Source: Bacteroidota bacterium
Lineage (GTDB): Bacteria > Bacteroidota > Bacteroidia > B-17B0 > Aurantibacillaceae
Length of the DNA stretch: 64,000 nt
Assembly (NCBI GenBank): GCA_020162035.1
Contig: JAIUNM010000014.1
Span: forward strand, 30,871-94,870
Direction: 5' to 3'
Shown: piece after piece, positions 43,707 to 52,267 of the stretch
Position numbering within the stretch: position 1 is the stretch's first letter
Layout of the letters: the number at the start of each line of letters is the position of its first letter
Translations under genes and position numbers: made by a program
The notes under the pieces: model-generated
Databases searched by the model: none
What the model was told of the DNA's origin: nothing
What the model saw: only the letters and a program-made list of their open reading frames with translations

Positions 43707-44423
43707 TTAATCTATAAACTCTTCTAATATTGAATCCGTTTCAACTTTATTTTCTTTAGTGGTGATTTTATTTTTTAAAGTATTTTCAAGTTCATTTACA
43801 TTAACAGCATTGTATAATTCTTCTGAATCCATGTTTTCTAAAACTTTACTGTTTTTAAGTTCATTTACATCTATACATGCTAAACTGCCACAAGTTTCGA
43901 TATTAACATTATAAAATTTAACAAACCAAACTACAGATAAAACAATAATTACCGATGCTGCCATTGCTAAAACTGTTTTTGAAAAATTAAGAGTAATGAT
44001 TTTATTTTTTGGTTTAAGTGTTTGTTTTAATTGGTTGGCACTTAATTCAAAATAATTATCTGGGATTTGAAAAGTTGATTGTTTTAATGAATTATTTTTT
44101 TCAAAATCATAATTCTTATCTAAAACCGTTGTAGAAATTATACTTTCTGTGTTTTCAAAATAATTTAAAGGAACTTTAAAGCAATTTGTTTTTAAATGTT
44201 TTAAACTTAAGTTTATGTAAGTTATATTTTCGAAATTTTGTTCGTTATTTTCAAAATAATTTTGAGGAATATTAAACCCAGTTTTAATTTTTGCAGATAA
44301 AATTTTAAACTGTTTTAACTCTTCAATACATTCAATTTTATTTTTAATAGATTGGGCAGAATTATTAAAATAATTTTGAGGAAGGTTAAAGTTTTGATGA
44401 TTATTTTTATCTGATTTTTGCAA
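43707..44423 (-). CDS. Membrane protein with four FxxPxNYF repeats, putative anti-sigma factor
   Basis: 238 residues. The cytoplasmic part holds four copies of an octamer: FNLPQNYF (12-19), FNIPQNYF (50-57), FKVPLNYF (82-89), FQIPDNYF (118-125), spaced 32-38 residues. A single transmembrane helix spans about 149-170 (VLAMAASVIIVLSVVWFV), leaving a C-terminal periplasmic tail with Cys178 and Cys183 and many acidic residues. There is no zinc-binding anti-sigma HxxxCxxC motif. Position directly after an ECF sigma gene argues for an anti-sigma role, which is inference. Confidence 0.65.
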   Translation of the reverse strand: MQKSDKNNHQNFNLPQNYFNNSAQSIKNKIECIEELKQFKILSAKIKTGFNIPQNYFENNEQNFENITYINLSLKHLKTNCFKVPLNYFENTESIISTTVLDKNYDFEKNNSLKQSTFQIPDNYFELSANQLKQTLKPKNKIITLNFSKTVLAMAASVIIVLSVVWFVKFYNVNIETCGSLACIDVNELKNSKVLENMDSEELYNAVNVNELENTLKNKITTKENKVETDSILEEFID

Positions 44424-44456
44424 TTTAATGTTAATTTATTGTTTAGACTCTTTTTT

Positions 44457-45008
44457 TTACGATTGGTTTAATAAATGCTCTTCAATTTTTTTTGCTGCCA
44501 AATGGTAACTTGCTTTTAAGGCTCCAACTGATGTTTCTAATACTTCACTCATTTGTTCATACGGCATTTCATCAAAATAACGCATGTTAAATACAATACG
44601 CTGTTTTTCGGGCAAAGTTAATATTGCTTGTTGAAGTTTTAACTGGATAGCATCTCCTTTAAAATAAACATCACTTTCTAAACTTTTACTTAAACTATAC
44701 TCAATTGGGTGAATGCTTGTTGTATTTTGTTTTTGTTTTTGTCTTAAAAATGTTAGTGCTTCGTTTGTTGCTATGCGGTATAACCAAGTGTATAATTGAC
44801 TTTCACCTTTAAAATTTTCTAAACCTCTCCAAATTTTAATAAATGTATTTTGTAAAACATCATCAGCGTCATCATGTTCTATAACTATTTTACGTATGTG
44901 CCAATATAACTTTTGTTGGTAATTATTAATTAACTCCGACAAAGCTTTATCTTTAGAATTAGGTTGCTTAAAAAGCACAAGTATTTCATTATCAGATAAT
45001 TTTGTCAA
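44457..45008 (-). CDS. ECF-type RNA polymerase sigma factor
   Basis: 183 residues from a TTG at 45008 (a stop lies eight codons upstream and there is no ATG). Region 2: YQQKLYWHIRKIVIEHDDADDVLQNTFIKIWRGLENF (here HDDADDVLQNTFIKIWR) and LYTWLYRIATNEALTFLR. Region 4: LPEKQRIVFNMRYFDEMPYEQMSEVLETSVGALK (here LPEKQRIVFNMRYFDE and SVGALKASYHLA). It directs transcription of its own envelope-related operon, whose three other genes follow on the same strand. Confidence 0.95.
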   Translation of the reverse strand: MTKLSDNEILVLFKQPNSKDKALSELINNYQQKLYWHIRKIVIEHDDADDVLQNTFIKIWRGLENFKGESQLYTWLYRIATNEALTFLRQKQKQNTTSIHPIEYSLSKSLESDVYFKGDAIQLKLQQAILTLPEKQRIVFNMRYFDEMPYEQMSEVLETSVGALKASYHLAAKKIEEHLLNQS

Positions 45009-45065
45009 AATTTGCTTTGTATATTAATATTAGACGTAAATTTAACCCATAGGTTTAATTTAAAA

Positions 45066-45401
45066 ATGGAAATTTTTGATAAAATAAGAAAATACGAAAA
45101 TTTACACATTATATTTTGGTTAATTAAAGATACATGTTGGATGTTGGGGCTAAAAGTATTAGGCGCATTAATGATTTTTCCAACTTTGGGTGTTGCAATT
45201 TATATTATTTATAAAACTCGATTTTTAAAAGAGGTGTACATTAATTTTGCAGTATTTTTTTGGATTTTAGCGAATAGTTTTTGGATGATTTGCGAGTTTT
45301 TTATAAATGATTTGTATAGGCATTACGCAATAATTCCTTTTATTATTGGATTTATATTTGTAATAATATTTTACTTAAAAACTTTAATAAAAAAAGCCTA
45401 A
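45066..45401 (+). CDS. Small inner membrane protein, unknown function
   Basis: 111 residues from the ATG at 45066; the longer reading to 45012 would run through the promoter region of the divergent sigma gene. Four hydrophobic segments: MLGLKVLGALMIFPTLGVAIYII, INFAVFFWILANSFWMICEFF, and HYAIIPFIIGFIFVIIFYL (quoted in part: LGALMIFPTLGVAIYII). The N-terminus MEIFDKIRKYENLHI is polar. I have the impression that relatives occur in other Bacteroidetes but know no function. It overlaps the stop of the UspA gene by 4 nt convergently. Confidence 0.65.
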   Translation: MEIFDKIRKYENLHIIFWLIKDTCWMLGLKVLGALMIFPTLGVAIYIIYKTRFLKEVYINFAVFFWILANSFWMICEFFINDLYRHYAIIPFIIGFIFVIIFYLKTLIKKA

Positions 45402-46219
45402 TAAGACAAAGGCATATTTCTACGTTCCATTGGGTTAATGGTTAACACAGGCACATTACTAATATCAACCATTTTTTGGCTCATAGTTCCGCTAAACATT
45501 TCGCCAAAGCTTAAATCTCTTTTATTCATTTGCACAATTATATCGCAATTGTTTTTATTTGCATAATCAACAATTGCTTCGGCCACATCTCGCCCAGGAA
45601 TTGATTTATTTGTACAATTTACATTGTTTTCTTTTATGTATTTTTTTACTTGATTTAAATAAGGTAAAAGTGCATTTTCATATTCAGATTCGCCTGGATC
45701 AAAAATAGAAACCACTCTAATATCTGCACCATAAAACTTTGCTAATTGAATAACTGCGGGAACTTTTTCTCTACTTTCTGGACTTAAATCAAATGGCATT
45801 AAAATATTTTTACAATCAGGCGAAAACGTATTACTTCTAATTGTTAAAACTGGACAAGGTGCATTTTTAATAAATTTGCTTGATGAGGCTCTGCTCATAA
45901 AACTTCTAAATTTTACGTGCGTATCAAGCCCTGCAACAATCATTGTGCATTTTTTATCAGTTGCATATTTATCTGTTACTTCATAAATATCTCCTTTTAT
46001 TATAGAACAAGTGCACGATAAACCGCTTTCTTTAGCAGTATTTGCAGCTAATTCTTTTAGTTCAGCTTCTGAATGGTCTTGCTTTTCGGCAAAAACATAT
46101 AAAATATGAAGTTTAGAGTTAGTGTATCTTGCTAAGTTAAACGAATGTTTAATTGCATTTATCGATTGTTTTGAATAATCAATAGGAATTAAAAAAGTAC
46201 CATCATTTTGAATATGCAT
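45398..46219 (-). CDS. Universal stress protein, two tandem UspA domains
   Basis: 273 residues. Domain 1 (about 1-135) starts TFLIPIDYSKQSINAIKHSF; domain 2 (about 140-265) starts NILMPFDLSPESREKVPAVI and ends DIIVQMNKRDLSFGEMFSGT. The ATP loop is only partly kept in both halves. Expected to be a cytoplasmic stress protein. It is related in build to the UspA protein at 14827 but clearly a different copy. It has its own promoter element at 46282-46289. Confidence 0.92.
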   Translation of the reverse strand: MHIQNDGTFLIPIDYSKQSINAIKHSFNLARYTNSKLHILYVFAEKQDHSEAELKELAANTAKESGLSCTCSIIKGDIYEVTDKYATDKKCTMIVAGLDTHVKFRSFMSRASSSKFIKNAPCPVLTIRSNTFSPDCKNILMPFDLSPESREKVPAVIQLAKFYGADIRVVSIFDPGESEYENALLPYLNQVKKYIKENNVNCTNKSIPGRDVAEAIVDYANKNNCDIIVQMNKRDLSFGEMFSGTMSQKMVDISNVPVLTINPMERRNMPLSY

Positions 46220-46281
46220 AATGTTTTTTTTAAATTTATATAAAATTAAAGTATTTTTCTTTAACTTTTTTATTAGATTAA

Positions 46282-46289
46282 CAAACTTA
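46282..46289 (-). promoter_or_regulatory. Promoter -7 element of the UspA gene
   Basis: TAAGTTTG on the minus strand, an exact TAnnTTTG match, with a predicted leader of about 55 nt. No clear -33. Confidence 0.5.
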
Positions 46290-46332
46290 TTAATATTCTT
46301 AAATCGTTTTAGATTGATTTAAAGTTAATAAC

Positions 46333-46728
46333 TTAAGGTTTACAATTAGCACAATTAGGGAACCATTGTTCTATAGCATCGGGTAATTTAGAGAGATGAC
46401 TGTCATCTTCCACCACATTAATTTCGGTAAAAAAAAGTTTGGCTGAATGTTTTAATTTTTTAAGATAATTAATCATTTCTGAACTTAAATTGTTTGAGTA
46501 AGCAGCAAACTCGGCTGTTTCTTTTTTTGATTTAATGTATAATTTAAACTTTCCTATTTTTGCTTCGGTTGGGTTACCGTATACATCAATAACCATTAAT
46601 TTTAAATCAACGTTATCAAAAACTGCTTTTGCAAATTTGGTTTCTTTTTTAAATTTAATTGTGTTTGTTTGTTGCGAAAAACAAAAAAAACTTAATAGAA
46701 AAAAAAGATATGTTAATTTAATTTTCAC
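46333..46728 (-). CDS. Small secreted protein with a terminal CxxC, unknown function
   Basis: 131 residues. A signal peptide (LTYLFFLLSFFCFSQ) is followed by strands such as DLKLMVIDVYGNP and IGKFKLYIKSKKETAEFAAYS, which look like one Ig-like or GldM-C-like sandwich, and a C-terminus QWFPNCANCKP with a C-x2-C pair. Function unknown; the pair could be a disulfide or metal site. It stands alone, 33 nt before the SpoIID gene on the same strand. Confidence 0.6.
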   Translation of the reverse strand: MKIKLTYLFFLLSFFCFSQQTNTIKFKKETKFAKAVFDNVDLKLMVIDVYGNPTEAKIGKFKLYIKSKKETAEFAAYSNNLSSEMINYLKKLKHSAKLFFTEINVVEDDSHLSKLPDAIEQWFPNCANCKP

Positions 46729-46761
46729 TGATATAAAGATAAAATTAATTTATAAGAGTTT

Positions 46762-47943
46762 TTACTCGTCTTTAAAAAAACTAAGCTTATGTAAATCTAT
46801 CAACGTAATATTTTTATAGTAAAAATTTAAAACTTGTTGGTAATTATACCCTAACTTACACATACGCATTGCGCCTTCTTGGCACATTCCTAAACCATGC
46901 CCGTAACCTTTTCCTTTAAACAAAACACTATCTTTACTTAGCTCGGAAATAGTAAAATAAGTAGATTTTAATTGTAAATCGTTACGAATATTTTTTAAAG
47001 GAACTTTGCTATTATAACATTCTAAAAACACTTTTCTTTCTTCTTGTTTAAAATTTAAAGCTTGATTTATTGCCTCGTCATTATCTGTAGGGTAATTGTA
47101 TTTTATTTTTAAATAAGATAACCAATCTTCTTTTAACATTTTACGTTCCCATTTACTGTTAGGCATTTTTAAACTAAAGGTATCATTTATACTTCTTAAA
47201 TAAGATGTTTTTGCGCCCCAAACATCTTCGCTATTTGCGGTTTGTCCTCCACTATTACTATGAAAAGCTGCAACTATTAAATTTAAATTTTCATCAACAA
47301 CAACTAAATTTTTTGTGGCTTCAATGGCATTAAAAATGCTTAAATCTTTTGGTTTACCGTAATAAGCCTGACAATGAACTTGATCGCATAAACTAAAACC
47401 TTCGGTTACATGCTTATTAATATGTGCTAATGCAAAAGTGCGGGCTAATATGGATTGTACTTTGTAAAATTCTTGAGCTGCTCTTGAGCCTGCCTCTGCT
47501 TCAGTTACACCAGCAATATAATTATCTAAATAAATCTCATTAAGTAATCTTAAATTTCCATCAACAACACTACAACTTATATTGTTTTGATATAATCTTG
47601 CTTTTCTATCAGGATTTATAATTTTAATTTTTAATTCACTTAAAGCATCTCCACTAAATTTTACATATTTAAATGTTCCTAATTTTTGTTCGCCATCTAA
47701 AACTATAACGCTATCATTTTTTAAAGTAAATTTAATATGATTTGCGATGTTTGGTTCTAATATTAAACTGCCATCTCCTATAAGTTTGTATTTACCTGCA
47801 TTTACACCAAAACTAACAGTATTTAATTTAGTTGAAGTATAAATTCTAATTTGTAATGTTTCTGTTTTAATATAAAAACTTGTGCATAATACAAATGCAA
47901 ACATTAACATTACAAAATATGTGCTTTTTTTAAAATGTTTCAT
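46762..47943 (-). CDS. SpoIID/LytB domain protein
   Basis: 393 residues: signal segment (YFVMLMFAFVLCTSF), then beta-rich N-terminal part and the SpoIID domain from about 130: EIYLDNYIAGVTEAEAGSRAAQEFYKVQSILARTFAL (here DNYIAGVTEAEAGSRA and VQSILARTFAL), HCQAYYGKP, VAAFHSNSGGQTANSEDVWG, and GYGHGLGMCQEGAMRM. In Bacillus SpoIID is a lytic transglycosylase; the Glu of EAEAGS is the likely acid. It should act on peptidoglycan in the periplasm. It overlaps lpxB by 4 nt and is the last gene of surE/105-aa/lpxB/spoIID. Confidence 0.9.
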   Translation of the reverse strand: MKHFKKSTYFVMLMFAFVLCTSFYIKTETLQIRIYTSTKLNTVSFGVNAGKYKLIGDGSLILEPNIANHIKFTLKNDSVIVLDGEQKLGTFKYVKFSGDALSELKIKIINPDRKARLYQNNISCSVVDGNLRLLNEIYLDNYIAGVTEAEAGSRAAQEFYKVQSILARTFALAHINKHVTEGFSLCDQVHCQAYYGKPKDLSIFNAIEATKNLVVVDENLNLIVAAFHSNSGGQTANSEDVWGAKTSYLRSINDTFSLKMPNSKWERKMLKEDWLSYLKIKYNYPTDNDEAINQALNFKQEERKVFLECYNSKVPLKNIRNDLQLKSTYFTISELSKDSVLFKGKGYGHGLGMCQEGAMRMCKLGYNYQQVLNFYYKNITLIDLHKLSFFKDE

Positions 47944-49061
47944 TTTGCTATATCTTCAACTATTTGTTTTGCTATTTTATTGCTTGCCCCTGCTCCGCCT
48001 AAAAAATTAATTAAATTTTCATACTCTTTAATTTGATTATTGCGATATTCTTTATTCTTTAATAATAAATTTAATTCGTTAGTAATATTGTTCACACTAA
48101 AATCTGCTTGTATTAACTCTTTAACTATTGGTTTATCCATAATTAAATTAGGCAAACTAATAAATTTAATGTTTACAAAAAACTTAGCAATTTTAATTGA
48201 AAGCGCTCCAGCTTTGTAACAAACAACTTGCGGTAATTTAAAAAGAGCTGTTTCTAATGTAGATGTGCCCGATTTTATAATTCCCGCCTCTGCTAAATTT
48301 AATAAATCATATGTTTGATTAAAAACAACTTTTATGTTATTATCTAATGCAAGTTTATATGCTGATTGAGGTAATGTATTTGTTCCTGCAATTACAAATT
48401 GATACTCTTTAAAATTAGATCTAACTTTAATCATAATTTTTAGCATATGATTAATTTCTTGCAACCTGCTTCCTGGTAAAACCGCAATTATTGGTTGGTT
48501 GTTTAATTTATTATCTCGAATAAATTCTTCAATCTTTTTTAAATCCTTTCTTTTATTTTCAATTGCATCTAAAAGTGGGTGACCTAAAAAGTGAGCTTTA
48601 TAATTATGCTTTTCGTAAAATTGTTTTTCAAAGGGAAGTATTACAAATAATTGCTTTACATATTTTTTAATTATTTCTACCCTACCCTCTTTCCATGCCC
48701 AAACTGTAGGAGAGATATAGTAATCTACTTTAATGCCATTTTCAAAAGCCCATTTAGCCATTCTTAAATTAAATCCTGGATAATCAACCAATATTAAAAC
48801 ATCTGGTTTAAAGTTTAAAATACTTTGTTTAACGGTTTTAAAGTTTTGCTTTATAATTTTAATGTGTTTAAGCACATCAATAAAACCCATAAAATTCATT
48901 TGAGTAATATGAATATCAGGTGTTTTATTTGTAATGGCTTTCATTTGATCCCCTCCAGTAAAAGCAAATTCTGCATTTGCATCAAACAAATAAATGTTTT
49001 TGATACAATTTGCAGCATGCATATCTCCACTGGCCTCGCCAGCAATAAAATAATATCTCAT
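47940..49061 (-). CDS. lpxB: Lipid-A-disaccharide synthase
   Basis: 373 residues of glycosyltransferase family 19. Motifs: YFIAGEASGDMHAANCI at the N-terminus, DYPGFNLRMAKWA near 93, YYISPTVWAWKEGRVEIIKKYV near 115, FLGHPLLDAI, AVLPGSRLQEINHML near 194 and KSGTSTLETAL near 263. It joins UDP-2,3-diacylglucosamine and lipid X to make the lipid A disaccharide on the inner face of the inner membrane, proof of an LPS-bearing cell. In one operon with surE and spoIID. Confidence 0.98.
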   Translation of the reverse strand: MRYYFIAGEASGDMHAANCIKNIYLFDANAEFAFTGGDQMKAITNKTPDIHITQMNFMGFIDVLKHIKIIKQNFKTVKQSILNFKPDVLILVDYPGFNLRMAKWAFENGIKVDYYISPTVWAWKEGRVEIIKKYVKQLFVILPFEKQFYEKHNYKAHFLGHPLLDAIENKRKDLKKIEEFIRDNKLNNQPIIAVLPGSRLQEINHMLKIMIKVRSNFKEYQFVIAGTNTLPQSAYKLALDNNIKVVFNQTYDLLNLAEAGIIKSGTSTLETALFKLPQVVCYKAGALSIKIAKFFVNIKFISLPNLIMDKPIVKELIQADFSVNNITNELNLLLKNKEYRNNQIKEYENLINFLGGAGASNKIAKQIVEDIAK

Positions 49062-49379
49062 TTATTCAAAACTGGGTTCAACATAATAAGTTACATAAGC
49101 AACTAATACCACATAAATTAATAATGCAAAAATAATACCACGAGTAAATTTATCTGACTTTGTTTTTAAACCTAAATAAAACAAAGCTAAATTGGCGATA
49201 CCACAAATTTTTATATGTCCACTTAACAATTGACCATTTATTAAATAGTTTGTGTATCTACTCGGAAAACTAATATAACTTTTGGTAAACATCCAAATAA
49301 AAAAATAAATTACCATTGGAAAAATTATTCCAACTATTAACCCAATCCAAATGTTATCAATTTTAGTTTTTAAATTCAT
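49062..49379 (-). CDS. Small inner membrane protein between surE and lpxB
   Basis: 105 residues with three to four hydrophobic helices: IWIGLIVGIIFPMVIYFFIW, GIANLALFYLGLKT, GIIFALLIYVVLVAYVTYY. It starts in an ATGA overlap with surE and its stop is next to the lpxB start, so it is coupled to both. The family is unnamed to me; the same slot between surE and lpxB is, from general experience, commonly filled by a small membrane gene in Bacteroidetes, which hints at a role in the envelope. Confidence 0.7.
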   Translation of the reverse strand: MNLKTKIDNIWIGLIVGIIFPMVIYFFIWMFTKSYISFPSRYTNYLINGQLLSGHIKICGIANLALFYLGLKTKSDKFTRGIIFALLIYVVLVAYVTYYVEPSFE

Positions 49380-50146
49380 TTTTCTAATGTTTTTAAATTT
49401 TGTAAAGCAAAATGCGCAGTTAAATCAGTATGAACAGGTACTACAGAAATGTAATTATTTTGTAATGCCCATTCATCGGTATCAATAGCTTTAGGTTCAA
49501 AATTTACAAATTCGCCAGTTAACCAATAATAATTTCTACCGTAAGGATCTTGTCTTTCATCAAATTTTTCGTGCCATATTGCATTGGCTTGTCTAACAAC
49601 TTTTATACCTTTAATTTGATTAGTTTGTAATTTAGGAATGTTAACATTTAAACAAACACCTTTGGGTAAATCGTTTAAAAGCGTATGTTCAATTATTTGT
49701 TCTAAAAAAGGCGTGGCTTGTGCAAAATCAGCATGTAAGGAGTAATCGCATAAACTAAAACCAATACTTTTTGCCCCTTCTAAAGCACCTTCAACCGCTG
49801 CGCTCATTGTTCCACTATAAATTACGTTAATTGAACTATTGCTTCCATGGTTTATTCCGCTTAAAACTAAGTCAGGTTTTTGTTTTAATAAATGATTAAC
49901 CGCCATTTTTACACAATCAACCGGTGTTCCGGTACATGCAAATTCCATTTCAGCATTATGGTAACTTGTTTCGTGTAATCTTAAAGTGCTATTAATAGTA
50001 ATTGCGTGTCCCATTCCACTTTGTGGTTTATCAGGTGCAACAACAACAACTCTTCCAAACCTTGATGCTATTGCTGCTAAATGAATTAACCCTGGAGCAC
50101 TTATACCATCATCGTTTGTTACTAAAATAAGTGGTCTATCCTTCAT
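49376..50146 (-). CDS. surE: 5'-nucleotidase SurE
   Basis: 256 residues with the SurE metal site: LVTNDDGISAPGLIHLA (Asp9-Asp10-like pair) at the N-terminus, VVVAPDKPQSGMGHAIT near 35, and LVLSGINHGSNSSINVIYSGTMSAAVEGA (here LVLSGINHGSNSS and YSGTMSAAVEGA) near 90-115. It dephosphorylates nucleoside monophosphates in stationary phase. It leads a four-gene operon with the small membrane protein, lpxB and spoIID. Confidence 0.97.
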   Translation of the reverse strand: MKDRPLILVTNDDGISAPGLIHLAAIASRFGRVVVVAPDKPQSGMGHAITINSTLRLHETSYHNAEMEFACTGTPVDCVKMAVNHLLKQKPDLVLSGINHGSNSSINVIYSGTMSAAVEGALEGAKSIGFSLCDYSLHADFAQATPFLEQIIEHTLLNDLPKGVCLNVNIPKLQTNQIKGIKVVRQANAIWHEKFDERQDPYGRNYYWLTGEFVNFEPKAIDTDEWALQNNYISVVPVHTDLTAHFALQNLKTLEK

Positions 50147-50306
50147 ATTGTAAATTTACTACTATAACAACTGCCAATTTTACAGAAACAAGCTATTTAC
50201 CAAACATTATATGTTAATTTGTTTAACAATAAACTTAAAACTTAATGAAAATTTGTCTGTACCTTTAGTTGGTATTCTTTTTGATATATTAGATAAAAAA
50301 TAAATT

Positions 50307-51014
50307 ATGTATTTCGATCCAATTTTATTAGTTATTACCATTTTATTTGCTGGTATAGGTTTTATTGTAAGCGCAAGGTTAAAAAGCAAATTTAATCACT
50401 ACTCCAAAGAACGTTTAAGTTCTGGTTTAACAGGAAAAGATGTTGCAGAAAAAATGCTAAAGCAATATGGTATTTTTGATGTAACTGTAAAAAGTGTAGA
50501 TGGTTTTTTAAGTGACCATTATAACCCAGCCGATAAAACTGTTAACTTAAGTTCTGCGGTTTATAACGGAAACAACATTGCTGCAGCGGCGGTTGCTGCA
50601 CATGAGTGTGGGCATGCAGTACAACACAACACTGCATATGCTTGGTTAACTATGCGTAGTAAACTAGTTCCTGTTGTACAATTTGCAAGCATGGCATCTA
50701 CATGGATTTCATTAGGATTAGCTTTTTTAGCATATATGAATCCAGGTTTAACAAACACTATGTTAATTTTATTTATAGTTATACAATCTATAATTACTTT
50801 ATTTAGTGTTATAACTTTACCTGTAGAGGTTGATGCAAGTAAACGCGCTTTAGTTTGGCTAGAAGAATCTAGAATAGCAAATTATAATGAAGTTGATGAT
50901 GCAAAAGACGCCTTAAAATGGGCTGCATATACTTATTTTGTAAACGCTTTAGCTTCTATTGCAACTTTACTTTATTACATTATGCGTTTTATGGGTAACA
51001 ATCGTGAAGATTAA
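50307..51014 (+). CDS. Membrane zinc metallopeptidase, YugP family
   Basis: 235 residues. An N-terminal helix (ILLVITILFAGIGFIVS) precedes the catalytic AAHECGHAVQH motif near 97-107 (H-E-x2-H with zinc His residues), preceded by the family block HYNPADKTVNLSSAVYNGN. Three more helices follow (WISLGLAFLAYMNPG, MLILFIVIQSIITLFSVI, YFVNALASIATLLYYI). It is an integral zinc protease of unknown target. It ends with a one-base overlap with the MBL gene. Confidence 0.92.
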   Translation: MYFDPILLVITILFAGIGFIVSARLKSKFNHYSKERLSSGLTGKDVAEKMLKQYGIFDVTVKSVDGFLSDHYNPADKTVNLSSAVYNGNNIAAAAVAAHECGHAVQHNTAYAWLTMRSKLVPVVQFASMASTWISLGLAFLAYMNPGLTNTMLILFIVIQSIITLFSVITLPVEVDASKRALVWLEESRIANYNEVDDAKDALKWAAYTYFVNALASIATLLYYIMRFMGNNRED

Positions 51015-51790
51015 TGTTTGCAGATAAAATAAAAATTACATTTTTAGGAACAGGTACATCGCAAGGTGTGCCTGTTATTGCTTGTAATTGTGAAGTATGC
51101 ACAAGCCAAAACCCTTTTGACAAAAGATTACGCACAAGTATTTTAGTTGAAAGCGGTACAACTACAATTGTAATTGATGCTGGTCCTGATTTTAGGCAAC
51201 AACTTTTAAAAAACAAAGTAAGTAAATTAGATGCTGTTGTTTTTACACACGAACATAAAGACCATATATCTGGATTAGATGATGTAAGAGCATTTAATTA
51301 TGTACAAAAAAAAGCCATACCAGTTTATGCAACTGAAAGAGTAGTAACTGCACTAAAAAGAGAGTACGCATATATTTTTGATAATAACCAATACCCAGGT
51401 ATACCTCAAATAGAAATAGTAAATTTTGATGATAAAAAATTTAGTATTGGCGATATTGAAATACAACCAATTGATGTATTACATTACAAGCTTCCTGTAA
51501 AAGGTTTTAAAATAAACAGCTTTGTTTATATAACGGATGCCAATTACATAGATGAAGTGAATAAAAAAATAATTAAAAATGCAGATGTTTTAGTTTTAAA
51601 TGCTTTAAGGCACGAAGCACATATATCTCACTTTACTTATAAAGAAGCATTAAATTTAGCCGAAGAATTAAACATTAAAAAAACATACTTAACTCATATA
51701 TCGCATCAATTGGGTACTTTTGATAGTTTACAAAATAGTTTGCCTAAAAATGTTGAGTTAGCGGTTGACGATATGCAAATAATTTTATAA
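51014..51790 (+). CDS. Metallo-beta-lactamase-fold hydrolase, PhnP-like
   Basis: 258 residues. Family features: FLGTGTSQGVPVIACNCEVC at the N-terminus with the Cys pair of the PhnP subgroup, the metal motif FTHEHKDHISGLDDVR near 77, the His in FVYITDANYID region, and HEAHISHFTYKEAL plus TYLTHISHQLG at the end. It is a cytoplasmic phosphodiesterase-type hydrolase; the substrate is unknown. Coupled to the preceding zinc peptidase gene and followed directly by the methionine sulfoxide reductase. Confidence 0.88.
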   Translation: MFADKIKITFLGTGTSQGVPVIACNCEVCTSQNPFDKRLRTSILVESGTTTIVIDAGPDFRQQLLKNKVSKLDAVVFTHEHKDHISGLDDVRAFNYVQKKAIPVYATERVVTALKREYAYIFDNNQYPGIPQIEIVNFDDKKFSIGDIEIQPIDVLHYKLPVKGFKINSFVYITDANYIDEVNKKIIKNADVLVLNALRHEAHISHFTYKEALNLAEELNIKKTYLTHISHQLGTFDSLQNSLPKNVELAVDDMQIIL

Positions 51791-52267
51791 ATGGCTGATG
51801 AATTAAAAATAATTGCTACTACAAAAGAAGATAAGTACAAAGAACTTATTCCGCAATTAAAAGCTTTATTAGAAACCGAAGAAGATTTAATTGCCAATAT
51901 GGCAAATGTTTGTGCCGCTTTAAAACAAAGCTTTAATTTTTGGTGGGTTGGTTTTTATTTAATAAAAAATAATCAATTAGTTTTAGGCCCTTTTCAGGGC
52001 CCAGTAGCTTGCACAAGAATAAATTACGGTAAAGGTGTTTGCGGTAAAAGTTGGGAATTAAACAAAACTTTAATTGTTCCTAACGTTGATGAGTTTGAGG
52101 GACACATTGCATGCAGTTCATTAAGTAAAAGTGAAATTGTAATTCCAATTAAAGATAAAAATAACACAATAATTGGTGTTTTAGATATAGATAGTGAATT
52201 TTTAAATCATTTTAATGAAACAGATGAAATGTTTTTAAAACAAATTTTACAATTTATTTTCAAGTAA
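51791..52267 (+). CDS. Free methionine-(R)-sulfoxide reductase (GAF fold)
   Basis: 158 residues, one GAF domain with the fRMsr pattern: WWVGFYLIKN, LGPFQGPVACTRINYGKGVCG and HIACSSLSKSEIVIPIK. The redox cysteines are Cys74, Cys84 and Cys108, matching the three conserved cysteines of the family. It reduces free Met-R-sulfoxide in the cytoplasm. It begins right after the MBL gene stop and its end overlaps bioF convergently by 21 nt. Confidence 0.93.
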   Translation: MADELKIIATTKEDKYKELIPQLKALLETEEDLIANMANVCAALKQSFNFWWVGFYLIKNNQLVLGPFQGPVACTRINYGKGVCGKSWELNKTLIVPNVDEFEGHIACSSLSKSEIVIPIKDKNNTIIGVLDIDSEFLNHFNETDEMFLKQILQFIFK

